Shown: positions 1-7,626, counted from the first letter of the stretch. The stretch is 13,258 nucleotides of DNA from Candidatus Methylomirabilota bacterium (GCA_028869615.1 JAGWRQ010000045.1:1-13258), one strand, 5' to 3'. The notes: generated by a model from the sequence alone, not told the origin. Translations and numbers: made by a program.

Positions 1-371
1 TTGTGATCCTGGATGATCGGGGCAAGCAGGTTGGTAGTCTCAAGGTTGACGAGGGAGAGACTATCGAGAGTTATCGCATCGTCAAGATCCATATGGACCA
101 GGTCTCTTTCGAACGCGATGGCCAGACGTTCACGGTTGCTGTGTGGAATGAGCGGCCGCCTGCTCCGAAGATGGTTCCCGATCTCCCCTATGAGGGGACG
201 AAAGAGAGAACGGCCGAGTTCGTTTCTCCACCCGCCAACGTCGAAGAGATCCAGAAGGGGACGGAGAGCTTCTTTGAACAGCTTAAAGCAAACCCCGAAT
301 TTCAGAAGAAGCTGGAGGAGGTGCGCCCCCTCATACGTCAGAAGGTGGAGACCTCTGGAGTCAGCCGCTGA
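1..371 (+). CDS. GspC/PulC-like (type II secretion) protein, C-terminal part (5' truncated)
   Basis: The reading frame is open at the left edge, with its first full codon at base 3, so only the last ~123 codons are visible. The first ~50 residues look like a small beta domain: a 'LDDRGKQVGSL' strand, a 'DEGETIESYRIVKI' turn, then 'VSFERDGQTFTVAV'. This pattern is typical of the homology region of GspC and of PilP, which are periplasmic domains of inner-membrane secretion or pilus proteins that contact the secretin. A Pro-rich hinge (PPAPKMVPDLP) and a charged helical tail of about 45 residues follow; no PDZ domain, as in classical GspC, is present. The gene ends 327 bp before leuB and is probably the last gene of its operon. 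The family call rests on a short pattern and is tentative; PilP is the main alternative. Confidence 0.45.
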   Translation, partial: VILDDRGKQVGSLKVDEGETIESYRIVKIHMDQVSFERDGQTFTVAVWNERPPAPKMVPDLPYEGTKERTAEFVSPPANVEEIQKGTESFFEQLKANPEFQKKLEEVRPLIRQKVETSGVSR

Positions 372-697
372 GGTACTCATCTACCCGCATGGCGGTCGTA
401 TCATTCGTCCCACTCACGGACATCAGTAGAGATCTGTGACTCTCAAACAATTTAGGTTTATGCCGATGTGACACGTGTCCTTTTTTGTTTTGACCCCTCG
501 ATAGCCTCGGATGAGATAATCTTACCTCATCGCCTAGCTCTCACTATAGTGGATCCCTTGGAACACCCCGCTTAGAACAGCCGTTCCTATTCCCTAGTCA
601 ATTATGCCTTTCCCCTTGACCCGTCTCAATCGGCGTGGTACTCCTCAAGTCTCGTAAAACGCTCTGCGGTTGGCCTCCAAATAGCAAAGGAGGGTCA
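372..697. other. Intergenic region between the GspC-like gene and leuB
   Basis: I find no convincing gene here. The stretch holds a perfect 10-bp palindrome GACACGTGTC (470-479), followed one base later by a T-rich run (481-491). The palindrome has almost no loop, so it is a poor hairpin, but together with the T run it could end transcription of the upstream gene weakly. A promoter-like sequence follows at 490-520. A hexamer inverted repeat GATGAG/CTCATC (510-515 and 526-531) brackets its -10, and a second perfect palindrome CACTATAGTG lies at 542-551, about 15 bases after the expected transcription start. A second, weaker promoter-like pair, TTGACC (616-621) and TACTCC (639-644) with a 17-bp spacer, lies closer to leuB. 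No leader peptide with a leucine run and no T-box-like feature was seen. Confidence 0.55.
490..520 (+). promoter_or_regulatory. Candidate sigma70-type promoter for leuB
   Basis: TTGACC (490-495) and GATAAT (515-520) are separated by 19 bp. The -10 is preceded by TG at 512-513, giving an extended -10 (TGAGATAAT) that can compensate for the long spacer. Transcription would start near 527, leaving a leader of about 170 nt before the leuB ATG. The GATGAG/CTCATC inverted repeat overlaps the -10, so a repressor could act here. This is consensus matching only; no start site is known. Confidence 0.4.
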
Positions 698-1780
698 ATG
701 ACAACAATCGCCGTGTTACCTGGAGATGGAGTGGGGCCGGAGATCGTCCTGGAGGCAACGAAGGTCCTGCAACACGTCGGCGCACTGTTCGGTATCCCTC
801 TGACGTTCGAAGAAGGGATCGTCGGAGGAGCGGCCATCGACCGATGTGGGACTCCACTCCCGCCGGAAACCTGGAGCCTCTGTCACGCCGCCGATGCCAT
901 CCTGTTTGGGGCGGTCGGCGGACCGAAGTGGGACAGCCTGCCGGTGGACCGTCGGCCTGAGCGGGGCTTGCTCACTTTGCGTAAGGAGCTGGGGCTGTAC
1001 GCAAACCTGAGGCCGGTGAGGTTGTTCCCCCCCCTCGTTGATGCCTCGCCCCTGAAGCGCGAGATCATCGAGGAGGTCGATCTGCTGGTCCTCAGGGAGC
1101 TGACCGGCGGCCTCTATTTCGGCGAACCGAAAGGGATAGGTCCCGCCCCAGACGGCAAAGGGGAACGCGCCATAGACACCCTCAGCTACACCACTCAGGA
1201 GATCGAGCGGATCGCCAGGATCGGTTTCCAGATCGCCGCGCAGCGTCGAAAGCGCCTGACGTCCGTCGATAAGGTCAACGTGCTGGCCAGCTCCCAGCTC
1301 TGGCGTCGCGTAGTGACCGAGACGGCCACGGAATTTCCGGACATCGAGCTGGACCATATGCTGGTGGACAACTGCTCGATGCAACTCATCCGCAATCCCC
1401 GACGCTTCGACGTCGTGCTGACCGAGAATACCTTCGGCGACATCCTGAGCGACGAGGCCGCCATGCTCGCCGGCTCTATCGGTATGCTCCCTTCGGCAAG
1501 TTTGGGAGATGGGCCCGGCCTGTACGAGCCGATCCATGGCTCCGCCCCCGACATCGCCGGCCAGGACAAGGCGAATCCGCTTGCCGCCATCCTGTCCGCC
1601 GCGATGCTCATGCGTTATTCACTCCACCACGAGTCGGCAGCGGCCGCCATTGAGGCTGCAGTAAGCCGGGTACTCGAAGCCGGATACCGAACACCCGATA
1701 TCTGGCAACCCGGCCCCGCGGTACTCGTCGGCACGGCACAGGTGGGCGACCTAATCGTGGAAAGCATTGCGAAAGGCTAA
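698..1780 (+). CDS. leuB: 3-isopropylmalate dehydrogenase
   Basis: LeuB oxidatively decarboxylates (2R,3S)-3-isopropylmalate to 2-oxoisocaproate with NAD+, the third step of leucine biosynthesis, in the cytoplasm. The protein has 360 residues, normal for bacterial LeuB. Visible family marks are the N-terminal '[10 protein letters not shown]' (7-16), '[12 protein letters not shown]' (135-146) with catalytic-type Tyr140, the 'DK' at 191-192, the metal-binding aspartates at about 224, 248 and 252 (the last two in '[17 protein letters not shown]'), and the nucleotide-site motif '[12 protein letters not shown]' (277-288), whose Asp285 fits NAD+ use. The start is ATG 698: AGGAGG lies at 688-693, four bases upstream. 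An in-frame GTG at 635 would add 21 unconserved residues and is unlikely. leuA and leuCD are not in the window, so leuB stands alone and probably has its own promoter. It converges on the tol-pal block. Confidence 0.96.
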   Translation: MTTIAVLPGDGVGPEIVLEATKVLQHVGALFGIPLTFEEGIVGGAAIDRCGTPLPPETWSLCHAADAILFGAVGGPKWDSLPVDRRPERGLLTLRKELGLYANLRPVRLFPPLVDASPLKREIIEEVDLLVLRELTGGLYFGEPKGIGPAPDGKGERAIDTLSYTTQEIERIARIGFQIAAQRRKRLTSVDKVNVLASSQLWRRVVTETATEFPDIELDHMLVDNCSMQLIRNPRRFDVVLTENTFGDILSDEAAMLAGSIGMLPSASLGDGPGLYEPIHGSAPDIAGQDKANPLAAILSAAMLMRYSLHHESAAAAIEAAVSRVLEAGYRTPDIWQPGPAVLVGTAQVGDLIVESIAKG

Positions 1781-1869
1781 GCGTGCCCGGCATGGGTATT
1801 GTCACGGTCGAACTGCGAGAGGAGGGAGAGGCGCGAAGGCGTGCGGGACAGGCGCTGCGTGACTGTTCG

Positions 1870-2388
1870 TTACAGCGACGACGATCGGATGCGGCGGCGG
1901 ATCAGATACCACACGATACAGACGTTGATGACAAGCGCAATCGAGTAGGTGAGGCGAAGCGACCAGACGACTTCGTACAACTCAACAGGGATCAAGAGCC
2001 CTGTCGCGCCGATCGTCAGCCAGTGGGCCCATATCCGTCCCAGGTGAAGTCCCCAGGCCATGGTCAGCAGAAGGGCTGAGTACAGGATGGCCGCGAACCC
2101 TATCACAACAATCTGCTGTAGAGAGATGCCGGTGCGCCACTCGAGCGACCGCAGAAGATAATGGTTCTCCGGTTCGACGCCAAGCAAACCGGCCACTCCC
2201 TCTGCCAGATCGGACATGTCTTTGTTGATCAGGGCAAAGACACCAAGACCGATCAGCAAGAACAGGACCCCGCCAAGGGCTTTGAGAACAATGATGGTCC
2301 GTAAGACCCCATCCTTGGAAACAGTCGGCTCTAACAAGGCGCTACCATCAACCTTCACTTGACCTGGTTCAGCCGCTCCTTCGCCCAC
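1870..2388 (-). CDS. DUF2127-family integral membrane protein, last gene of the tol-pal block
   Basis: This 172-residue protein has about four predicted membrane helices (roughly 31-53, 90-112, 118-136 and 146-163) and a basic C-terminal tail (RRRIR). The segment at 113-139 (GLHLGRIWAHWLT...PVELYE) and the N-terminal 'LKALGGVLFLLIGLG' match what I recall of the DUF2127 family, whose function is unknown. The chosen start is GTG 2388, which has AGGAGG four bases upstream and lies 34 bp inside cpoB. A second in-frame GTG at 2358 overlaps the cpoB stop as GTGA, a common translational-coupling arrangement, and would shorten the protein by ten residues without touching a helix. Either start couples the gene to cpoB. 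Its place at the end of the tol-pal operon suggests an envelope role, but nothing in the sequence proves it. Confidence 0.8.
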   Translation of the reverse strand: MGEGAAEPGQVKVDGSALLEPTVSKDGVLRTIIVLKALGGVLFLLIGLGVFALINKDMSDLAEGVAGLLGVEPENHYLLRSLEWRTGISLQQIVVIGFAAILYSALLLTMAWGLHLGRIWAHWLTIGATGLLIPVELYEVVWSLRLTYSIALVINVCIVWYLIRRRIRSSSL

Positions 2389-3542
2389 CTCGCCTCCTGC
2401 GACTTCGGGAACTGCTTGAGCAGATTGTCGAGCACCGTTCGCGCCTTAGGCTTGTCCCCCATTTCGAGGTACGCAAACCCCTGTTTGAGCATGGCGCTCG
2501 CCACCTTTGGATGATCCGGATACTGCTTGACGAGCAGCGCAAGCTCCTTGATCGCCTGGTCATAGTTCTTCTGGCTGTAATACGACTCGCCGAGCCAGTA
2601 CCGGGCATTCGGCAGCAGGCTGGAGTTAGGGTAGAGCTCGATCTGACTTCGGAAGCTGCTGATCGCTAATTCATAATTGCCTTTCGCATAATCGTTCAGG
2701 GCATTCCTGTATAGCTCGTCAGCGCTCTCCATCCTGGCCGCCGGTTTAGTAGGCGGGACTGTGGGCGGAGGCGACTCCGCCGTCTGTGCGGCCGGCGACG
2801 GGGGCGCGACCCCTTGAGCCGAAGCCGTGGTAGCCGGCGTGGGCGGAACAACGGGAGGCGCCGCAATCGGGGCAACCGTGGGGGACAGAGGCTGCGGCTC
2901 GGTGTGAGATGAGCGGGCAGGGCCAGTGATCGGCTTCCCCTTAGCCGGTTTTCTGGCCTCGGCGAGAGCGAGTTGCGCGGTTGCGTTGACCTGCTCAATC
3001 GCAGCATTCGTCTGTTGGGCCATCTGTTGGAGGGCCACCGTCACCTGCTTCGCGGTCTGCTGCGAGACGGCCGCCGCCCCATGTGCAGCGCCGGAAGCCT
3101 GACTGACCTGCTTATCGAACCCATCAAGTCGTCGTCCAAACTCATCAACCCGCCTGTTCATCTCCGTGATGCCATGACCGATCCCCTCGGTTTGTCCCTG
3201 AGCCAAGCGTACCTCGGTTGTCAACTCGTCCAGCTTCACGGTGAGCGCAGCTTGCGACTGCATGAACCCTTGGGTAGCCTCCTTTCTTTCCTGATCTATC
3301 TTTCTCAGCCGCTCTTCCGCGGCTCGCTGCGCGCGCTCGCTCTTATCCAAGCGATCCTCGACCTTCCTGAGGCGTTCCTCGATGAATAGCCTGCTCCCTT
3401 CAGCGGTCCTGGCAACGGCCGCCAGCTCACTCTTCGTCGAGTCCACATCCCGCTGAACCATACGCAGAGGCATGTCCCCCTCGCACCCCACGGTCAACGC
3501 GCTCAAGGTCAGCGCAGCCGCCAGCCAGGGGTGCAGCCTCAT
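2355..3542 (-). CDS. cpoB: Tol-Pal system protein CpoB/YbgF, lipoprotein form
   Basis: CpoB (YbgF) is the TPR accessory of the Tol-Pal complex; in E. coli it links outer-membrane constriction to septal peptidoglycan synthesis. The order of parts here is: a signal peptide with a lipobox ending at Cys20 (LTVGC), a long charged heptad-like region likely to form coiled coil (about 28-145), an Ala/Gln-rich helix, a Pro/Ala/Thr-rich linker (about 197-270), and three TPR-like repeats (about 274-393: DELYRNALNDYAKGNYELAI, then ARYWLGESYYSQKNYDQAI, then AMLKQGFAYLEMGDKPKAR). At 395 residues it is much longer than E. coli CpoB (about 263). The lipobox predicts membrane anchoring, whereas the E. coli protein is soluble in the periplasm. 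It lies 37 bp after pal. The ATG at 3542 is supported by the signal peptide; the ribosome site (AGGGAACAAGG) is only fair. Confidence 0.92.
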   Translation of the reverse strand: MRLHPWLAAALTLSALTVGCEGDMPLRMVQRDVDSTKSELAAVARTAEGSRLFIEERLRKVEDRLDKSERAQRAAEERLRKIDQERKEATQGFMQSQAALTVKLDELTTEVRLAQGQTEGIGHGITEMNRRVDEFGRRLDGFDKQVSQASGAAHGAAAVSQQTAKQVTVALQQMAQQTNAAIEQVNATAQLALAEARKPAKGKPITGPARSSHTEPQPLSPTVAPIAAPPVVPPTPATTASAQGVAPPSPAAQTAESPPPTVPPTKPAARMESADELYRNALNDYAKGNYELAISSFRSQIELYPNSSLLPNARYWLGESYYSQKNYDQAIKELALLVKQYPDHPKVASAMLKQGFAYLEMGDKPKARTVLDNLLKQFPKSQEARWAKERLNQVK

Positions 3543-3579
3543 GCCTTGTTCCCTGATACAGGTCGTTTCGCGCGTATCG

Positions 3580-4197
3580 TCATTTTGCGCTCAAGACAAA
3601 ATGGGCCCGCCGATTCCACTTCCAGGCGGATTCGTCGTGCCCAAGCACAAATGGGCGCTCCTTTCCAAAACTGATGGTGCTGATGCGACTCGCCGCGACC
3701 CCGGCAGCCACCAGGTAGTCGCGCGCCGCCCTGGCCCGCCGCTCGCCAAGCGCAAGGTTGTACTCGCTGGAGCCGCGCTCGTCGCAGTGACCTTCGATGG
3801 TCGCCTTGGCCGCAGAGTTTTTCCTGAACCATTCAACGTTCTCATTCAAGAGCGTCTTTGAGTCCTCTCGAATGGCGGACCGATCGAAGTCAAAGTAGAT
3901 ATCTTTCACCTCTGACGCCTGGACCCCCGATGAGGCTTCCGGTTTTACCTCCGCCTCAGCGATCTTGGCCTCCGGGACCGCGCCCGTCTCGGTCGGCTTG
4001 GCTTCAGGCGACTCAGCCGCCACCTCGGTGGGAGACTTCCCCTCTGGAGCGGCAACCTTTGGCGCCAGCGTACCGACCTCGCTCGGCTTCGGAACACTCT
4101 CTACAACCTCCGGCCTCTTCGGACAACCGGTCAGAAATAACGCCACAAGAGCTAAGGTAATGGTGGAACCGACCCATGTTCGCTGCATCCATCTCAT
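3580..4197 (-). CDS. pal: Peptidoglycan-associated lipoprotein Pal
   Basis: Pal is an outer-membrane lipoprotein that binds peptidoglycan and TolB, tying the outer membrane to the cell wall and helping its constriction at division. The 205-residue product has a signal peptide with lipobox LTGC (Cys25), an Ala/Glu/Pro-rich tether (26-96), and a C-terminal OmpA-like domain (97-205). That domain shows 'IYFDFDRSAIR' (100-110), the peptidoglycan-binding stretch 'GHCDERGSSEYNLALGERRA' (136-155), and 'NRRAHFV' (195-201). The chosen ATG at 4197 has GAGGAGG upstream with an eight-base spacing; a second ATG three codons in is possible. The tether is longer than in E. coli Pal (173 residues in total). 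The gene follows tolB after an 83-bp gap, the largest gap between tolQ and cpoB. The gap holds only a weak 5-bp inverted repeat (CTTTG/CAAAG at 4212-4228). Confidence 0.96.
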   Translation of the reverse strand: MRWMQRTWVGSTITLALVALFLTGCPKRPEVVESVPKPSEVGTLAPKVAAPEGKSPTEVAAESPEAKPTETGAVPEAKIAEAEVKPEASSGVQASEVKDIYFDFDRSAIREDSKTLLNENVEWFRKNSAAKATIEGHCDERGSSEYNLALGERRARAARDYLVAAGVAASRISTISFGKERPFVLGHDESAWKWNRRAHFVLSAK

Positions 4198-4280
4198 CTC
4201 ACATTCCTCCTCTTTGTTTTCACCAAAGTTCCCTACTACACCATTCCATCAATGTACCGGCCACACCTTCCCATCCTCGC

Positions 4281-5615
4281 CTACGGCGACCAGTCGGCGA
4301 GGTAGTCTTCCCCTCCATTCTTGGTCAATTGACGCTGAGTCGATCCATCGGCCTTCATAATGTACAGGTGCCGACGACCATTCCGCGTCGAGGTAAAGAG
4401 AATGTGCCGACCGTCAGCCGACCACGACGGCTCCTCGTTATTTCGCGAGTTCGAAGTCAACTGCACTAACCCCGTGCCGTCGGGATTGATCAGGAAGATA
4501 TCGAAACTCCCGTGCGGTCTACCCACGAAGGCGATCTTGTCCCCGCGCGGGGACCATCGAGGCGACACGCTATAGTCGCCGACCCCGAAGGTCAGACGCC
4601 GGATATTGGTCCCCTCGATATCCATCAGATAGATCTGGGGTGTGCCACCCCGATCCGAACTGAACACGATCTGCCGCCCGTTAGGAGCGAAGGAGGGGGA
4701 GATATCGATATGTGGCCCTTGCGTCAGTTGACGAAGGCCGGTCCCATCCGGCCGGATGAGGAAGAGGTTGGTGCCCGTCCCACTGCTCATCGAGAAGACG
4801 AGCCATGTTCCATCCGGAGACCACGCCGGGGCGACATTGAGTCCAGGGTTGGACGATATCTTCTGGCGTCGTCCGGTCTCCAGATCGATCACAAAGAGGT
4901 CGGGATTCCGATCACGATAGGAGGTATAGGCGATCTTCTTGCCGTCAGGAGACCACCGCGGAGAAAGGTTGATGGAGTGATTACCGGTGATCAGGAGAGG
5001 ATTATAGGCGTCGTAGTCCATGACATAGATCTCTTTGGCGCCGTTGACGGAGGAGACATACGCGATCCGGGAGGAGGCGATCCCCTTTTCTCCCGTCAGC
5101 CGGAAGACGACCTCATCTGCCAGACGATGCACCATCGTCCGCAAGGTCCGGGGATCTCCAACGTATCGCTTGCCGGACAGCATCTCGCCCTTCGTCACCT
5201 CGAAGAGCTGACCCTCCAAGACAAGCTCGCCGTCACGGGGCGAGAGCTTTCCAACCACCACGGCCTGAACCTTCAGGGAGTTCAGCGCCGGCAGTAACCC
5301 CTTTTCCTGCCCAAACTCGACCTGCGTGGCCTCGACCGAGAGGAACGACGGATCAATGACATCGAAGATTCCCGCGCTCTTCAGGTCATCGGTCAGGATA
5401 GCGCCCGCCTGTGTGCCCAGGTCCTCCGTCTTGGAGCCGACCCTCAGCGGCGGGAAGCCTACGACCGCAATCGTAATCTTCTGCGCCTCCTTCCGAACAA
5501 TGTCGACGGTATATTTCTCCTCTGCGGAGAGAACCGACAGCGGGAGTATCGTCGCAACCAATAGACCGAAGACACAGAGCGCGCGGCAGGTGCTCACGCA
5601 ACGGTACGATCGCAT
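4281..5615 (-). CDS. tolB: Tol-Pal system beta-propeller protein TolB
   Basis: TolB is a periplasmic protein that binds Pal and is acted on by TolA. The 444-residue product has a signal peptide (hydrophobic core about 12-29, likely cleavage after 'VLSA' near residue 31), the TolB N-terminal domain (about 34-170, with 'GTQAGAILTDDLKSAGIFDVID' type sequence), and a C-terminal propeller of repeated 'SPDG..I.F.S.R.....I...D' blades (about 180-444; SPDG or close variants at 222, 266, 310, 355 and 399). The length fits the family. Its ATG overlaps the tolA stop by one base (TGATG), with a GGGGAG ribosome site eight bases upstream inside tolA. The C terminus ends in 'ADWSP', as expected for the final blade. 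Nothing is missing. Confidence 0.97.
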   Translation of the reverse strand: MRSYRCVSTCRALCVFGLLVATILPLSVLSAEEKYTVDIVRKEAQKITIAVVGFPPLRVGSKTEDLGTQAGAILTDDLKSAGIFDVIDPSFLSVEATQVEFGQEKGLLPALNSLKVQAVVVGKLSPRDGELVLEGQLFEVTKGEMLSGKRYVGDPRTLRTMVHRLADEVVFRLTGEKGIASSRIAYVSSVNGAKEIYVMDYDAYNPLLITGNHSINLSPRWSPDGKKIAYTSYRDRNPDLFVIDLETGRRQKISSNPGLNVAPAWSPDGTWLVFSMSSGTGTNLFLIRPDGTGLRQLTQGPHIDISPSFAPNGRQIVFSSDRGGTPQIYLMDIEGTNIRRLTFGVGDYSVSPRWSPRGDKIAFVGRPHGSFDIFLINPDGTGLVQLTSNSRNNEEPSWSADGRHILFTSTRNGRRHLYIMKADGSTQRQLTKNGGEDYLADWSP

Positions 5616-6442
5616 CAGCTCTTCTCCCCTACAAATGTGAAGCGCAACTCAAGCGAGACCGCCTCGGCCTTGTACAGTGGAGGCAGCGGTGGCAGCGGGC
5701 TCGAGAGGCTGACGGCGCGAAGGGCCGAGTCGTCAAGCAGGCGATCTCCAGAGGACGACCCGACAACCAGGTTGCGAACCTGCCCGGAACGAAGGATCCT
5801 CAGGGAGAGCGTCACGCCGGCTGTCGTGCCGGGGCTCATTTTTGGCGGCGTCCAGTTGCCGGTGATTTTATCCTGGATCAAGACGAAGTAATAGGCCAAC
5901 GCCGGATCGGTATTCCCCACCATCACCCCGGTTTCCGTGGCCGCGCCGAGGCCCTGACCCGCTCCCGCTTTCGCAAGATCCGAAACCGGCGGAGTGATCG
6001 CAGGGCGCGCGGTAGCAAGGGCGGAGGCTACCTGCGGGGCAACGATCTTCGGGGGAGCCGGGGGTGTTGCTACAGGCGCGACAGGTTGGCGCTCGGAGGC
6101 TCGGCGTCTGCCCGGCAGGGTCATCTCCTCGGTCCGCGTACCCGGCTGAGGAAGCGATGGGAGCGTGAGCAGATCCCGCGGCGGAGCGCCGGCTTTCGCC
6201 GTTGCCGTTGCGGCCTTCTGTCCTGCCCGGAGAGAAGCATCCGGCTTCTGCGTGTGGTCCGTCTCCTTTGGAGACACAAGCGTCACTTCGTAGTTCAGCG
6301 GCACTTTGAACGGCTTACCGTGAAGCCACTGTGGGCCGTACACCACCGCAAGCACCAGCAGTCCATGGAGCACAAACGAGAGACCGCACGAGGACGACAC
6401 TTCTGACACGGGAAGGCGTCGCTCGATCGCTCCAACCGCCAC
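5615..6442 (-). CDS. tolA: TolA-position protein with TonB-like C-terminal domain
   Basis: This protein takes the TolA place in the operon, where TolA links the TolQR motor in the inner membrane to TolB and Pal. The 275 residues comprise a short cytoplasmic N terminus, one membrane helix (about 18-38), a Pro/Ala-rich periplasmic region (about 60-160) and a TonB/TolA-type C-terminal domain (about 180-272, with 'YYFVLIQDKITGNWTPP' and a terminal 'VSLELRFTFV' strand). The helix contains S22-x3-H26, the SxxxH motif by which TonB and TolA engage ExbB or TolQ. It lacks the long Ala/Lys-rich helical domain of E. coli TolA (421 residues), so it resembles a TonB in build. The start is GTG 6442, one base after the tolR stop, with GAGGG seven bases upstream. 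The domain call is firm; the name tolA rests on context. Confidence 0.85.
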   Translation of the reverse strand: MAVGAIERRLPVSEVSSSCGLSFVLHGLLVLAVVYGPQWLHGKPFKVPLNYEVTLVSPKETDHTQKPDASLRAGQKAATATAKAGAPPRDLLTLPSLPQPGTRTEEMTLPGRRRASERQPVAPVATPPAPPKIVAPQVASALATARPAITPPVSDLAKAGAGQGLGAATETGVMVGNTDPALAYYFVLIQDKITGNWTPPKMSPGTTAGVTLSLRILRSGQVRNLVVGSSSGDRLLDDSALRAVSLSSPLPPLPPLYKAEAVSLELRFTFVGEKS

Positions 6443-6443
6443 G

Positions 6444-6887
6444 CTACTGCCCTCTCGCCACGGGAGGAATCGGTTCGGTCACCATCCCCAACCGTTCAAT
6501 ACCGGCCTTCTTCACCGCATCCATCACCTTCACGACAACGCCGTAGGCCACACCTTCATCCGCCCGAAGGAACACGGCAGCCTTGGCATTGCGCTGTCGA
6601 AGCCCGTCAAGAGCCCGCTCCAGTCGGGCAAGGGTGATGGGCTGACCATCCAGGTAGACGACCTTCTCCTTGGTCACCGTCAGCATCAATCGTTCCTCTG
6701 GTCCGACATTCTTTGTTTCGGTTTTGGGCACCTTGACATCGATCCCCCTAAGCATCATCGGCGCCGTGATAAGGAAGATGACAAGGAGAACCAAGACCAC
6801 ATCGACAAACGGCGTGATGTTGATCTCAGAGAGCGCGCTGCCCCCGGGGCGCTCACCCGAACCTGTACCTGGGGAGACCATCGCCAT
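6444..6887 (-). CDS. tolR: Tol-Pal motor subunit TolR (ExbD/TolR family)
   Basis: TolR forms the proton-driven inner-membrane motor with TolQ. The 147-residue protein has a short cytoplasmic N terminus, one membrane helix (about 29-46) and a periplasmic ExbD/TolR domain. The family signature 'EINITPFVDVVLVLLVIFL' (21-39) carries Asp29, which matches the essential protonated aspartate of ExbD/TolR. The start codon overlaps the tolQ stop by one base (TGATG), with GAGGAG six bases upstream, so translation is probably coupled. A second ATG two codons in could also be used. Alone it could be ExbD, but the tolB-pal context decides for TolR. Confidence 0.95.
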   Translation of the reverse strand: MAMVSPGTGSGERPGGSALSEINITPFVDVVLVLLVIFLITAPMMLRGIDVKVPKTETKNVGPEERLMLTVTKEKVVYLDGQPITLARLERALDGLRQRNAKAAVFLRADEGVAYGVVVKVMDAVKKAGIERLGMVTEPIPPVARGQ

Positions 6888-7606
6888 CAGCGGCTCCTCG
6901 CCAGAATCCGTTCGGCCAAGGTGAGAAACTCCAGGCCGAATAACTCCATCTCCGTCGCTTGCCTTCTGACCCGATTCACGAAGTAGTTATAGGCAATGAC
7001 CGCCGGGATGGCCGCCCCTAATCCAGCCGCCGTGGTGATCAGGGCTTCAGCGACCCCCGGCGCCACAGCGCCCAAGTTCGCGGAACCCGCCTGGCCGATA
7101 CTTGCGAAGGCATCCATGATCCCCCACACCGTTCCAAAGAGACCGACAAACGGTGTCACGTTGCCCGTCGTCGCCAGAAAGATCAGGTTGCGTTCTTGCT
7201 GCGCAACCTCCTTCATACTCGCATGGCGGAGGGTCCGGCTGATGAGATCGAGCGGCTCCTTGTGAAGGGGCATGTCGGCTGCCGTCGCCCTCGGCTCATT
7301 GGCGGCCGGCCATTGATTGACTGGGCCCTGGCTGCCTTTCACCAGCTGGCTGAGCTCTCGATATCCCTCCTGAAACAGACTCACAATGGGGCTTTTTGCA
7401 AATCGCTTCGATTCTTCAAAAACAGTCGTGAGGTTCTTGGCCGATCGAAAGATCTGGAGAAACTGAGCCGATTCTCGCTGGCCTCGCCGGAACACTCCGA
7501 ACTTCATGAAGATCAGCGTCCAACTCATCAAGGAAAAACTCAGCAAGATGAGCAGCACCGCCTTGGCAACGAGCCCTGCTTGCACAACGAGGCTGACGAC
7601 ATTCAT
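6887..7606 (-). CDS. tolQ: Tol-Pal motor subunit TolQ (MotA/TolQ/ExbB family)
   Basis: TolQ is the multi-spanning motor subunit that, with TolR, uses the proton gradient to energise TolA. The 239-residue protein has three predicted membrane helices: about 12-34, 139-164 and 186-210. The conserved proton-channel region is intact: 'TPFVGLFGTVWGIMDAF' (151-167) and 'GVAEALITTAAGLGAAIPAV' (184-203). A loop of about 30 residues between the first two helices (about 90-118, rich in Gln, Pro and Ala) is not a feature I recognise from E. coli TolQ. The ATG at 7606 has AAGGA seven bases upstream. It is the first gene of the tightly packed tol operon and has its own promoter-like sequence. Confidence 0.96.
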   Translation of the reverse strand: MNVVSLVVQAGLVAKAVLLILLSFSLMSWTLIFMKFGVFRRGQRESAQFLQIFRSAKNLTTVFEESKRFAKSPIVSLFQEGYRELSQLVKGSQGPVNQWPAANEPRATAADMPLHKEPLDLISRTLRHASMKEVAQQERNLIFLATTGNVTPFVGLFGTVWGIMDAFASIGQAGSANLGAVAPGVAEALITTAAGLGAAIPAVIAYNYFVNRVRRQATEMELFGLEFLTLAERILARSR

Positions 7607-7626
7607 CTCATAGTCCTTAACTTGTG

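Noticed and set aside
470..491. Rho-independent terminator made of GACACGTGTC and the following T-rich run.
   Set aside because: A 10-bp palindrome without a loop can form only about three pairs around a four-base loop, too weak to call; noted only as a possibility in the intergenic entry.
635..697. In-frame GTG at 635 extending leuB by 21 codons (residues VLLKSRKTL...).
   Set aside because: The strong ribosome site at 688-693 and the LeuB family N terminus both place the start at 698. The Leu residues are in frame with leuB, so this is not an attenuator leader peptide.
716..1537. Long open frame on the minus strand across leuB.
   Set aside because: Antisense to a clear LeuB; its translation has no recognisable domain and arises from GC-rich codon structure.
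4512..5297. 261-codon plus-strand open frame antisense to tolB.
   Set aside because: It lies wholly inside the TolB propeller, is low in hydrophobic pattern and has no ribosome site; a shadow frame.
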